DNA of 64,000 nt, from contig AP024683.1 in the NCBI GenBank assembly GCA_025999455.1, positions 2,239,501 through 2,303,500 of the forward strand, written 5' to 3'. Below are positions 9,834 through 17,647 of this stretch, piece after piece. Numbering within the stretch: position 1 is the stretch's first letter; the number at the start of each line of letters is the position of its first letter. A program made the position numbers and the translations under genes. The notes beneath the pieces were generated by a model, which searched no databases, was not told where the DNA came from, and saw nothing but the letters and a program-made list of their open reading frames with translations. This DNA is from Geminicoccaceae bacterium (GTDB lineage: Bacteria > Pseudomonadota > Alphaproteobacteria > Geminicoccales > Geminicoccaceae).

Positions 9834-10994
9834 TCAAGCCGCGGCGCGGAAGCGGGCGAAGCCGGCCTCGAGATCGCGGATCAGGTCCTCCGGATCCTCG
9901 AGCCCGACGTGGATGCGCATCGCCTGCCCGGGCTCGGTCCAAGGCACGGCGGTCCGCAAGGAGGCGGGGTCGGTCGGGATGAGGAGGCTCTCGTAGCCGC
10001 CCCACGACGCACCCATCCCGAAGAGCTCCAAATGATCCAGAAAAGCGGCGAGCTGGGCGTTCGAGCAGGGCTCGAGCACGAAGCCGAAGAGCCCCGAAGC
10101 GCCGAGGAAATCGCGCCGCCAGAGCGCGTGCCCCGGATCGTCCGGCAGGGCCGGGTGCATGACCCGCCGCACCTCGGGACGGCGGCGCAGCCAATCGGCG
10201 ATCACGAGCCCGCTTTCCATGTGCCGGGCGAGCCGGACGGCGAGCGTCCGGAGGCCCCGCAGCGCGAGCGTGCACTCGTCCGGGCCGGCTGCGGTCGCGA
10301 CCTCGAAGACGCCGTGGCGGACCCGCTCGAAGAGCTCCTCGGTCGTCGTGATCGTCCCCATCATGAGATCCGAATGGCCGCCGATGTACTTGGTCGCAGC
10401 CTGGATCGAGACGTCGACCCCGAGGGCGAAAGGCTTGCAGTAGAGCGGCGAGGCCCAGGTGTTGTCCATGACGACCACGGCACCCTGGGCGTGGGCGACC
10501 TCGGCGATCGCGCGGACGTCCTGCATCTCGAAGGTCCAGGAACCCGGGGCTTCGAGGAACACGACCCGGGTCTCGGGACGCATCAGCGCGGCGATGCCGG
10601 CGCCGATGTCGGGCGGGAAGTAGCTCGTCGCGACGCCGAACTCGGCGAGCATGCCGTCGGCGAAGCGGCGGGTCGGCCCGTAGACGCAGTCGACGACGAG
10701 CAGGTGATCGCCGGGTCGAAGGAGCGCCAGGAGCGTGGCCGAGATCGCCGTCTTGCCGGAGCCGACGGCGATCGTCCGGTAGCCGCCCTCGAGCCGGGCG
10801 ATCGCCTCTTGGAGCGCCGCGGTCGTGGGCGTGCCGTAGCGGCCGTAGCTGCCCGGCTCGCCGTAGCGGCGCTTGCGGAACGCCTCGACGGTCGGCGAGA
10901 GGATGGTCGAGGCGCGCCAAGTCGGCGGGTTCACGATCCCGTGCTGGGCCTCGGGATCGCGGCCGAGGGTGGTGACGAGGGTGGAATCTTTCAT
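9834..10994 (-). CDS. metC: Cystathionine beta-lyase / Cys-Met metabolism PLP enzyme
   Basis: A 386-residue PLP-dependent enzyme of the Cys/Met metabolism family. The family cleaves cystathionine to homocysteine, pyruvate and ammonia in methionine synthesis. The PLP lysine is Lys202 in AATKYIGGHSDLMMG. Tyr residues in the N-terminal YGEPGSYGRYGTPT and Asp177 in VVMDNTWASPLY are the usual cofactor contacts. SWGGYESL near the C-terminus is characteristic of MetC-type rather than MetB-type members, but the exact substrate cannot be proved from sequence. The start is ATG 10994. It diverges from aapJ across a 217-base region containing an inverted repeat. Confidence 0.85.
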   Translation of the reverse strand: MKDSTLVTTLGRDPEAQHGIVNPPTWRASTILSPTVEAFRKRRYGEPGSYGRYGTPTTAALQEAIARLEGGYRTIAVGSGKTAISATLLALLRPGDHLLVVDCVYGPTRRFADGMLAEFGVATSYFPPDIGAGIAALMRPETRVVFLEAPGSWTFEMQDVRAIAEVAHAQGAVVVMDNTWASPLYCKPFALGVDVSIQAATKYIGGHSDLMMGTITTTEELFERVRHGVFEVATAAGPDECTLALRGLRTLAVRLARHMESGLVIADWLRRRPEVRRVMHPALPDDPGHALWRRDFLGASGLFGFVLEPCSNAQLAAFLDHLELFGMGASWGGYESLLIPTDPASLRTAVPWTEPGQAMRIHVGLEDPEDLIRDLEAGFARFRAAA

Positions 10995-11098
10995 GACGCG
11001 CCCCGTGGTTCGCACGGCCGCGCTTAGCACGGGCCGCTTCGAGGCCGAAGCCCGCGGCGAGCCCTGCACGTGGCGCCGGTCGGCCGTGCGATAGCGGA

Positions 11099-11124
11099 TT
11101 GGCACGCGGGCGGGGCCGTGCCAT
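11099..11124. promoter_or_regulatory. Inverted repeat, candidate operator upstream of aapJ
   Basis: Arms TTGGCACG (11099-11106) and CGTGCCAT (11117-11124) separated by 10 bases form a dyad in the 217-base gap between the divergent metC-like and aapJ genes, 88 bases before the aapJ start. A repeat with the same arm sequence and the same 10-base spacing occurs upstream of dctP at 31439-31464. The regulator is unknown. The TGGCAC core also resembles half of a sigma-54 element, but no matching TTGC element is found at the required distance. Confidence 0.5.
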
Positions 11125-11211
11125 GACTGGCCGAGATCCGGCGCGCCGACCCCCTCGGTCGGTCGGCGAGCAAGAAGCCGGGCAACGACGTCGTAACGAC
11201 CAGGAGGGAGC

Positions 11212-12237
11212 ATGTCCGTCAACCGTTGGCTTCTGGCCGGGGCCGCACTCGTGGGCCTCGCCGCCGCGGGCGGGGTGCAGGCCGGCGAGACCTTCGAAGC
11301 CGTCAAGAAGAAGGGCTTCGTCCAGTGCGGCGTGAACAACAGCGGCCTGCCCGGCTTCGCCCAGGTCGACGACAAGGGCAATTGGACCGGGCTCGACATC
11401 GACGTCTGCCGGGCGGTCGCGGCCGCCGTCTTCGGTGACGCCAACAAGGTCAAGTACACGCCGCTCTCCGCCAAGGAGCGGTTCACCGCGCTGCAGTCCA
11501 AGGAGGTCGACATCCTCTCGCGCAACTCGACCTGGACCGTGGCGCGCGATTCGGCGCTCGGGCTGGATTTCGTCGCCGTCAACTACTACGACGGTCAGGG
11601 CTTCATGGTGCCGAAGAGCCTGGGCGTGAAGAGCGCCAAGGAGCTCGACGGCGCGTCGGTCTGCGTGCAGACCGGTACGACCACCGAGCTCAACCTCGCG
11701 GACTTCTTCCGCGCCAACAACATGAAGTACGAGCCGGTGGTCTTCGAGACCAACGACGAGATCATCGCCGCCTTCCAGGCCGGGCGCTGCGACGTGTTCA
11801 CCACCGACCAATCCGGTCTCTATTCGAGCCGGACGAAGTTCGAGAAGCCCGACAATTGGGTGGTGCTGCCCGAGGTCATCTCGAAGGAGCCCTTGGGCCC
11901 GGCCGTGCGCCACGGTGACAACGAGTGGGCGGACGTGGTGCGCTGGTCCTTCTACGCCATGGTCGAGGCCGAGGAGCTCGGCGTGACCAGCAAGAACCTC
12001 GAGGAGATGAAGAAGAGCACGAACCCGAACATCCGCCGGCTCCTGGGCCTCGAGGGCGAGATCGGCAAGGGGCTCGGCCTGCCGAACGACTTCGCCGCCA
12101 AGATCATCGCCCAGGTGGGCAATTACGGCGAGAGCTTCGAGCGCAATCTCGGTGAGAACACACCCTTGAAGATCGCCCGGGGCATCAACGCCCTTTGGAC
12201 CAAGGGCGGCCTCATGTACGCCCCGCCCTTCCGCTGA
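11212..12237 (+). CDS. aapJ: General L-amino-acid ABC transporter, periplasmic binding protein
   Basis: A 341-residue class 3 solute-binding protein with a Sec signal peptide of about 24 residues (cleavage after VQA). The mature protein has the AapJ/BztA features: KKGFVQCGVNNSGLPGF, GLDIDVCRAVAAAVFGD, FTALQSKEVDILSRNSTWT and VCVQTGTTTELNLADFF. The family binds a broad range of L-amino acids and delivers them to AapQMP. AGGAGGGAG precedes ATG 11212. It is first of the four-gene aap operon, and the stem-loop after it may make it more abundant than the membrane parts. Confidence 0.95.
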   Translation: MSVNRWLLAGAALVGLAAAGGVQAGETFEAVKKKGFVQCGVNNSGLPGFAQVDDKGNWTGLDIDVCRAVAAAVFGDANKVKYTPLSAKERFTALQSKEVDILSRNSTWTVARDSALGLDFVAVNYYDGQGFMVPKSLGVKSAKELDGASVCVQTGTTTELNLADFFRANNMKYEPVVFETNDEIIAAFQAGRCDVFTTDQSGLYSSRTKFEKPDNWVVLPEVISKEPLGPAVRHGDNEWADVVRWSFYAMVEAEELGVTSKNLEEMKKSTNPNIRRLLGLEGEIGKGLGLPNDFAAKIIAQVGNYGESFERNLGENTPLKIARGINALWTKGGLMYAPPFR

Positions 12238-12244
12238 GCCGATC

Positions 12245-12275
12245 GGGCCGCCGGGTCTCTTCGGCTCGGCGGCCC
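12245..12275 (+). other. Intercistronic stem-loop between aapJ and aapQ
   Basis: GGGCCGCC (12245-12252) pairs perfectly with GGCGGCCC (12268-12275) around a 15-base loop, directly after the aapJ stop. There is no T-run, so it is better read as an mRNA-stabilising or partial termination hairpin, as often found after binding-protein genes, than as a full terminator. Confidence 0.55.
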
Positions 12276-12296
12276 CTCGAAGGGGAGGCGAACCGA

Positions 12297-13487
12297 ATGG
12301 CGGCCGGCGGCCGAGCAGGGAGCGGACCACCCAGGGTCGTGCTGTGGCGGGACCCGCGCGTGCGGGGGCTCGTCGCCCAGGCTCTGGTGCTGGGGCTCGT
12401 GATCGCCGCCGGCGCCTATCTCGTCCACAACACGATCGTCAACCGCGAGCGCCTCGGGGTCGCCTCGGGCTTCGACTTCCTGGGCCGGCTCGCCGGCTTC
12501 GACGTCTCCCAGTCGCTGATCGACTTCGCGAGCGACCGCAGCTCCTACGGCCGCGCCTTCCTCGTGGGCCTCTTGAACACGCTCTACGTCGCCGCGGTCG
12601 GCATCGTGCTCGCGACGATCATCGGCTTCGTCATGGGCATCGCCCGGCTGTCCTCGAACTGGCTCGTCGCACGCCTCGCGCTCGTCTACATCGAGGTCAT
12701 CCGCAACGTCCCGCTCCTTCTCCAGCTGATCTTCTGGTACGTCGTCGTGCTCGGGGCGCTCCCCGGGCCGCGCGACAGCCTCGTCGTGCTCGGGATCGGC
12801 TATCTCAACGTCCGCGGGCTCTTCCTGCCCAAGCCGATCTTCGGCGAAGGGGCGGTGGTCGAGCTCTGGGCCGTCGTCGCCGCGATCCTCGCCGTGATCC
12901 TGCTCGCCCGCTGGGCCCGACGGCGGCGCGAGGCGACCGGCCAGCCCTTCCCGACATTCTGGGTGAGCCTCGCGATCTTGATCACGGTGCCGCTCGGCGC
13001 ACATCTCGCGCTCGGCGCACCGATTTCCTTCGAATATCCGCAGCTCACCCGGTTCCGCCTCGAAGGCGGGCTCGTTCTCTTGCCCGAGTTTTTGGCCCTC
13101 GTGCTCGGCCTTTCCGTCTACACCGGTGCCTTCCTCGCCGAGATCGTCCGCTCCGGCATCCTCTCGGTCTCCAAGGGCCAGCTCGAGGCGGCGGCCGCCC
13201 TCGGGCTCAAGCCCAACCAGACGCTTCGGCTCGTCGTCATCCCGCAAGCGCTGCGCGTCATCATCCCGCCGCAGACGAGCCAATATCTCAACCTCACGAA
13301 GAACAGCTCGCTCGGCGTGGCGATCGGTTATCCCGACTTCTTCAACGTCGCCGGCACCGTCAACAACCAGACCGGCCAGGCGGTCGAGGTCATCGCCATC
13401 ACCATGGCGGTCTACCTCTCCTTCAGCTTGGCGATCTCGGCCTTCATGAACTGGTACAACGCCAAGATGGCGCTGGTGGAGCGCTGA
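12297..13487 (+). CDS. aapQ: General L-amino-acid ABC transporter permease
   Basis: A 396-residue inner-membrane permease of the HisMQ/AapQ type, longer than simple amino-acid permeases because of an insertion between the first and later membrane segments, as in AapQ/BztB. The sequence shows the first hydrophobic segment near residues 23-43, SYGRAFLVGLLNTLYVAAVGIVLATIIGF, and the cytoplasmic EAA loop ([30 protein letters not shown]) that contacts the ATPase. ATG 12297 follows GGGGAGGCG. It pairs with AapM to form the heterodimeric channel. Confidence 0.94.
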   Translation: MAAGGRAGSGPPRVVLWRDPRVRGLVAQALVLGLVIAAGAYLVHNTIVNRERLGVASGFDFLGRLAGFDVSQSLIDFASDRSSYGRAFLVGLLNTLYVAAVGIVLATIIGFVMGIARLSSNWLVARLALVYIEVIRNVPLLLQLIFWYVVVLGALPGPRDSLVVLGIGYLNVRGLFLPKPIFGEGAVVELWAVVAAILAVILLARWARRRREATGQPFPTFWVSLAILITVPLGAHLALGAPISFEYPQLTRFRLEGGLVLLPEFLALVLGLSVYTGAFLAEIVRSGILSVSKGQLEAAAALGLKPNQTLRLVVIPQALRVIIPPQTSQYLNLTKNSSLGVAIGYPDFFNVAGTVNNQTGQAVEVIAITMAVYLSFSLAISAFMNWYNAKMALVER

Positions 13488-13491
13488 GCCC

Positions 13492-14610
13492 GTGGCGACC
13501 ACCGACCTTTCCGCCCCGACCCTGCGCCCGCCGGTCTCCGAACGACTCGGCGTGCTCGGCTGGCTGCGGCGCAACCTCTTCAACTCGCCGTTCAACAGCG
13601 TCTTGACCGTGCTCGTCTCGGGGCTGCTCGTCGTGACGCTCGTGCCGGCCTTCGAATGGGCGGTCTTGAACGCGGTCTGGTCGGCCGAGAGCAAGCAGGA
13701 ATGCGAGGCGGCGTTCCAGGGCGAGCGCGGCGCCTGCTGGGCCCTGCTGCGGGCCCGCTTCGGCCAGTACGTCTACGGGCTCTATCCCGTCGAGGAGCGC
13801 TGGCGGATCGATCTCGCCTTCGCGATCCTGGTCGTGGCGATGGTGCCGCTCGTCTTGCGGCTCCATTTCAACAAGCTGCTCTACGCCCTGGCCCTCATCC
13901 TCGTTTACCCGGTCGTCGCTTACGTCCTGTTCCTGGGCGGGAGGTTCGGCCTTCCGGTGGTCGAGACGAGCAAATGGGGCGGGCTCTTCCTCACCCTCGT
14001 GATCGCCGGGGTGGGGATCACGGCCTCCCTGCCGCTCGGCATCGTCCTCGCCCTGGGCCGCCGCTCGCGCCTGCCGATCGTCAAGGCGCTCTCGGTCGCG
14101 TTCATCGAGCTCGTCCGCGGCGTGCCGCTCGTGACCGTGCTCTTCATGGCCTCGGTCATGCTGCCGCTCTTCCTCCCCGAGGGCGTCACCTTCGACAAGC
14201 TCCTGCGGGCGCTCGTGGGCGTCTCGCTCTTCTCCGCCGCTTACATGGCCGAGGTGGTCCGGGGCGGGCTCCAGGCGATCCCGAAGGGTCAATACGAGGC
14301 GGCCGCCGCGCTGGGGCTCGGCTATTGGAAGATGATGGGCCTGATCATCCTGCCGCAGGCGCTCCGGCTCGTCATCCCGGGCATCGTCAACACCTTCATC
14401 GGCCTTTTCAAGGACACCTCGCTCGTCTTGATCATCGGTCTCTACGACCTGCTCGGGATGGCGCAGCTCATCATCAAGGACCCGGCCTGGCTCGGGCTCG
14501 CGACCGAAACCTACCTGATCGCCGGGGCGGGTTTCTGGATCTTCTGCTTCGGCATGTCGCGCTACAGCATGGCCCTCGAGCGCCGTTTGGCGCGCGGCCA
14601 TCGCCATTGA
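13492..14610 (+). CDS. aapM: General L-amino-acid ABC transporter permease
   Basis: A 372-residue second membrane subunit of the Aap transporter. It has several hydrophobic segments, the characteristic long N-terminal half with [49 protein letters not shown] in the core, and the EAA loop [33 protein letters not shown] 13492 lies 4 bases after the aapQ stop, so translation is likely coupled. The C-terminus ends with [16 protein letters not shown], close to that of rhizobial AapM. Confidence 0.94.
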   Translation: MATTDLSAPTLRPPVSERLGVLGWLRRNLFNSPFNSVLTVLVSGLLVVTLVPAFEWAVLNAVWSAESKQECEAAFQGERGACWALLRARFGQYVYGLYPVEERWRIDLAFAILVVAMVPLVLRLHFNKLLYALALILVYPVVAYVLFLGGRFGLPVVETSKWGGLFLTLVIAGVGITASLPLGIVLALGRRSRLPIVKALSVAFIELVRGVPLVTVLFMASVMLPLFLPEGVTFDKLLRALVGVSLFSAAYMAEVVRGGLQAIPKGQYEAAAALGLGYWKMMGLIILPQALRLVIPGIVNTFIGLFKDTSLVLIIGLYDLLGMAQLIIKDPAWLGLATETYLIAGAGFWIFCFGMSRYSMALERRLARGHRH

Positions 14611-14635
14611 GCGCCGAGGAACGGGGAGCAGCGCC

Positions 14636-15397
14636 GTGCACGGGGCTCCGAGCCGCAACGGACAGCCGATGATCCAACTCGTCGACGTCCACAAATGGTA
14701 CGGCGAGTTCCACGTCCTCAAGGCGATCAACCTCGAGGTCGAGAAGGGCCAGAAGGTCGTCGTCTGCGGCCCGTCGGGCTCCGGCAAATCGACGATGATC
14801 CGCTGCATCAACCGGCTCGAGGAACATCAGCGCGGCCGGATCGTGGTCGACGGGATCGAGCTCACCTCGGACGTCAAGAACGTGGACGCCATCCGCCGCG
14901 AGGTCGGGATGGTCTTCCAGCACTTCAACCTGTTCCCGCACCTGACCGTGCTCGAGAACCTGACCCTCGCGCCGATGTGGGTCCGGCGGATCCCCAAGAA
15001 GGAAGCCGAGGAGATCGCCATGTTCTTCCTCGAGCGCGTCAAGATCCCCGAGCAAGCCCACAAATATCCGGGGCAACTCAGCGGCGGCCAGCAGCAGCGG
15101 GTGGCGATCGCCCGGGCGCTGTGCATGAAGCCCAAGATCATGCTGTTCGACGAGCCGACCTCGGCGCTCGACCCCGAGATGGTGAAAGAGGTGCTCGACG
15201 TCATGATCGAGCTCGCCAACGAGGGCATGACGATGATCGTCGTGACCCACGAGATGGGCTTCGCGAAATCGGTCGCCGACTTCGTCGTGTTCATGGACCG
15301 CGGCGAGATCGTCGAGGTCGCACCGCCCGAGGAGTTCTTCTCCAACCCGAAATCCGACCGGACCCGGCTCTTCTTGAGCCAGATCCTCTCGCACTGA
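14636..15397 (+). CDS. aapP: General L-amino-acid ABC transporter ATP-binding protein
   Basis: A 253-residue ABC ATPase (242 if the ATG at 14669 is used, which gives [12 protein letters not shown]). The full set of motifs is present: Walker [11 protein letters not shown]-loop [13 protein letters not shown], signature [15 protein letters not shown], Walker [15 protein letters not shown] and switch histidine VTHEMGFAK. It powers uptake through AapQM. It ends the operon; a CGGGCCG/CGGCCCG hairpin at 15400-15426 follows but lacks a T-run. Confidence 0.96.
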   Translation: MHGAPSRNGQPMIQLVDVHKWYGEFHVLKAINLEVEKGQKVVVCGPSGSGKSTMIRCINRLEEHQRGRIVVDGIELTSDVKNVDAIRREVGMVFQHFNLFPHLTVLENLTLAPMWVRRIPKKEAEEIAMFFLERVKIPEQAHKYPGQLSGGQQQRVAIARALCMKPKIMLFDEPTSALDPEMVKEVLDVMIELANEGMTMIVVTHEMGFAKSVADFVVFMDRGEIVEVAPPEEFFSNPKSDRTRLFLSQILSH

Positions 15398-15497
15398 GCC
15401 GGGCCGCTCCGTTGGCCCACGGCCCGCCCGTTCGACCGGTCGAGCGAGCCGGCGGGCGTGCCGGGCGAGCGCCGGCACGGCCCTCCCGGTCCTCACG

Positions 15498-15514
15498 TTT
15501 GTTGTCATAACAAA
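15498..15514. promoter_or_regulatory. AT-rich dyad upstream of ygfZ
   Basis: TTTGTT and AACAAA flank a 5-base centre (GTCAT) in an AT-rich island (15498-15530), in sharp contrast with its surroundings, 90 bases upstream of ygfZ. It could be an operator, part of the ygfZ promoter region, or, with the later TTTTTT at 15525-15530, a weak transcription end for aapP. No known regulator is assigned. Confidence 0.4.
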
Positions 15515-15603
15515 TCTTATCCGATTTTTTCGCCACGGGCTTGGCAGGTCCCGCTCGCCGCCCAACTCTCTCGCGTCCCCGGAACACGAACGGAAACCCG
15601 GAC

Positions 15604-16509
15604 ATGGGAGCGCTTTCGCCGGCAGCGATCCTCGCGGAACGCGGCGTCCTCGAACTCTCCGGCGCCGACACGCGCGCGTTCCTGCAAGGCCTCGTGACGA
15701 ACGATCTCGGCCGGCTCGCGCCGGACCGCGCGATCCGCGCGGCACTCCTCACGGCGCAGGGCCGCGTGCTGGCCGAGTTCGGGCTCGTCGAGAACGGCCC
15801 ACGGATCCTCCTCGAGGTCGAGCGCGCGGGGCTCGAGGCCCTCGCGCGCCGACTCGCCCTCTATCGGCTCCGGGCGGCGGTGGCGATCGAGGACCGCTCG
15901 GCCGAATGGACCGTGCTCGCCGTACCCGGGCCCGAAGCCCGGCACCGCTTCGAGCTGCCGAACGAGCGCGGCGCCTGCCGTCGGGTCGAGGACGCGCTCG
16001 TCTTCGTCGATCCACGGCTCGCCGAGCTCGGGGTCCGGGCGCTCGTCTCCACCGCACGGCTCGACGCCTTCCTCGCGGCCCACGGCCTCGAAGCCGGCGA
16101 CGCCGCGCCGTGGCATCGCCACCGGGTCGCGCTCGGCGTGCCCGAAGGTGCCGTCGATCTCCCGCCCGAAAAGGCGCTCGCGGTCGAATCGGGCTTTCTC
16201 GAGCTCGACATCGTCTCGCTCACGAAGGGCTGCTTCGTCGGCCAAGAGGTCACCGCGCGGATGGCCCATCGCGGGCTCGCCAAGCGCCGCCTCGTGCCGG
16301 TCCGGGTCGAAGGCCCGCTCCCGCCGCCCGGGACGACCGTCCTGCACGAAGGCCGCGAGGTCGGTGAGGTCCGAAGCGGTGCGGGCGACCGCGCCTTGGC
16401 GCTGTTGCGCGTCGAGGCCCTGTCGTCGGCCCCGCTCGAAGCGGACGACGCGCGCCTCTGGCCGGAACCGCCCGACTGGCTCAGGATAGGCTCACAGTCC
16501 TTGACATAG
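15604..16509 (+). CDS. ygfZ: YgfZ/CAF17-like folate-binding Fe-S protein
   Basis: A 301-residue member of the YgfZ/GcvT family, which uses folate to help maintain certain iron-sulfur enzymes such as MiaB. The diagnostic KGCFVGQE motif is at residues 208-215 with the conserved Cys210, followed by VTARMAHRGLAKRRLVPVRV. The N-terminus (LELSGADTRAFLQGLVTNDL) is also typical. ATG 15604 is used. The gene stands alone between the aap operon and a terminator; its stop codon overlaps a candidate promoter for a small RNA. Confidence 0.92.
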   Translation: MGALSPAAILAERGVLELSGADTRAFLQGLVTNDLGRLAPDRAIRAALLTAQGRVLAEFGLVENGPRILLEVERAGLEALARRLALYRLRAAVAIEDRSAEWTVLAVPGPEARHRFELPNERGACRRVEDALVFVDPRLAELGVRALVSTARLDAFLAAHGLEAGDAAPWHRHRVALGVPEGAVDLPPEKALAVESGFLELDIVSLTKGCFVGQEVTARMAHRGLAKRRLVPVRVEGPLPPPGTTVLHEGREVGEVRSGAGDRALALLRVEALSSAPLEADDARLWPEPPDWLRIGSQSLT

Positions 16510-16528
16510 GTCTAAAAACTGATAGAAG
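16501..16528 (+). promoter_or_regulatory. Candidate promoter at the ygfZ 3' end
   Basis: A perfect -35 TTGACA (16501-16506), a 16-base spacer and TAGAAG (16523-16528, 4 of 6 consensus bases) would start transcription near 16535, immediately at a hairpin and just upstream of a strong terminator. The -35 overlaps the last codons of ygfZ. Confidence 0.45.
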
Positions 16529-16534
16529 AGGAGG

Positions 16535-16618
16535 CGAGGCCGCGCACGCGGTCTCGGTCATCGCTCTCCTGCCTCCCCCGCTCGAGCGGTCGGCGCCCGC
16601 GCCGGCCGCTCCTTTTTT
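16535..16618 (+). ncRNA. Candidate small RNA between ygfZ and meaB
   Basis: A region of about 84 bases bounded by a consensus-like promoter and an intrinsic terminator, with no reading frame. It begins with a hairpin (16535-16544 with 16547-16556, 10 pairs including one G-U) and ends with the terminator stem. Between the two stems lies an unpaired pyrimidine tract containing CCTCC, which could base-pair with Shine-Dalgarno sequences as in several alphaproteobacterial trans-acting RNAs. This is inferred from sequence only; it may instead be merely the ygfZ 3' UTR. Confidence 0.4.
16584..16618 (+). terminator. Rho-independent terminator after ygfZ
   Basis: GAGCGGTCGGCGC (16584-16596) pairs with GCGCCGGCCGCTC (16599-16611) with a single T-G wobble, followed by CTTTTTT (16612-16618). 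It is the best intrinsic terminator seen in the window and separates ygfZ from the convergent meaB. Confidence 0.85.
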
Positions 16619-16643
16619 CGTGAGGACCGGTCGAAACGGCGCG

Positions 16644-16678
16644 AAAAAAACGCGATCGGCCCCCGACGGCCACGGGCC
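16644..16678 (-). terminator. Weak terminator for the meaB end
   Basis: On the minus strand a GGCCC/GGGCC stem (16658-16678) is followed after 7 bases by a run of seven T residues (plus-strand A-run 16644-16650). The distance between stem and T-run makes it a weak candidate. Confidence 0.35.
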
Positions 16679-16711
16679 CGAGGACGTGGCTCGGCGGCCG
16701 CGAAGGGGGCG

Positions 16712-17632
16712 TCAGCCTCGGCCGTCGAGGGCGGCGAGGAGGTCGGCGCGGCTCGCGAAGGGCGAGGAGCCGGCCGTGGCGAGTCGGCCCGCGAGCCGGG
16801 CCGCGGCGCGACGGGCGGCCTCGGCCCGCAGCTCGCCCTCGAGCCAGGCGCGGGCTTGGGCCGTGCGGCACACCGCGGCGTCGCCGGCGCCCGCCCGCGC
16901 TTCGAGGACGTCCACGAGCCGATCGATCCCCTGCCCCCGGCTCGCCGAGACGAGCAGCACGGGGGGCCGCGGCCGATCCGGCGGGGCGACGAGGGCCAGC
17001 GCCGCTTCGAGCTCGCGGGCACTGCGTTCGGCGGCCGCGCCGAGATCGGCCTTGGTGACGACGAGGACGTCGGGGATCTCGACGATCCCGGCTTTGAGGA
17101 ACTGCAGGGCGTCACCCGAGGCCGGCTGGACCGCGAGCAGCACCGCGTCCGCGAGGTCGGCGATCTCGGTCTCGGACTGGCCCACGCCCACGGTCTCGAT
17201 CAGCACCCGGTCGAAGAGCGCGCGCAACAGGACGAGGGCCGGGAAGCACAGGGAGGCGACGCCGCCGAGCCGGTCGCGGGCGGCGAGCGAGCGGACGAAG
17301 AGACCCTCGTCCTCGGGATCGAGGGCGAGGCGTGTGCGGTCGCCCAGGAGCGCACCACCGGTCCGCCGCGAGGAGGGGTCGACGGCGAGGACGGCCACGC
17401 GGCGCCCGGCCTTCCGCCACGCCCCGATCAGCGCCGAGGCCAAGGTCGATTTGCCGACCCCGGGCGGCCCGGTGAGGCCCCAGGCCCACCCGACCGGATG
17501 CCGCCACGCGGCCTCGAGGAGGGCGACCGTCGCCGGATCGTCCGGCGCTTCCTCGAGACGGGCGAGGGCGCGGGCGAGGGCCGCCTTGCCGCCGGCGCGG
17601 AGCCTTTCGAGCGGCCCCTCCGCGGGATGCAC
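16712..17632 (-). CDS. meaB: MeaB/ArgK-type G-protein chaperone of B12-dependent mutases
   Basis: A 306-residue GTPase. The family protects and reactivates adenosylcobalamin-dependent acyl-CoA mutases. It shows P-loop GPPGVGKST (residues 55-63), the hallmark VDPSSRRTGGALLGDRTR, FVRSLAARDRLGG, ETVGVGQSE in switch II and VVTKADLG for guanine recognition. The GTG start at 17632 lies 15 bases after the ppdK stop, so it is probably the last gene of the glyQS-ppdK transcript. No mutase gene is in the window, so its client is unknown. Confidence 0.9.
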   Translation of the reverse strand: MHPAEGPLERLRAGGKAALARALARLEEAPDDPATVALLEAAWRHPVGWAWGLTGPPGVGKSTLASALIGAWRKAGRRVAVLAVDPSSRRTGGALLGDRTRLALDPEDEGLFVRSLAARDRLGGVASLCFPALVLLRALFDRVLIETVGVGQSETEIADLADAVLLAVQPASGDALQFLKAGIVEIPDVLVVTKADLGAAAERSARELEAALALVAPPDRPRPPVLLVSASRGQGIDRLVDVLEARAGAGDAAVCRTAQARAWLEGELRAEAARRAAARLAGRLATAGSSPFASRADLLAALDGRG

Positions 17633-17647
17633 CGGGGCCCCTGCCCT

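Noticed and set aside
11100-11123. Sigma-54 promoter upstream of aapJ based on TGGCACG
   Set aside because: The matching TTGC element at the required distance is missing; the sequence is better explained as an inverted repeat.
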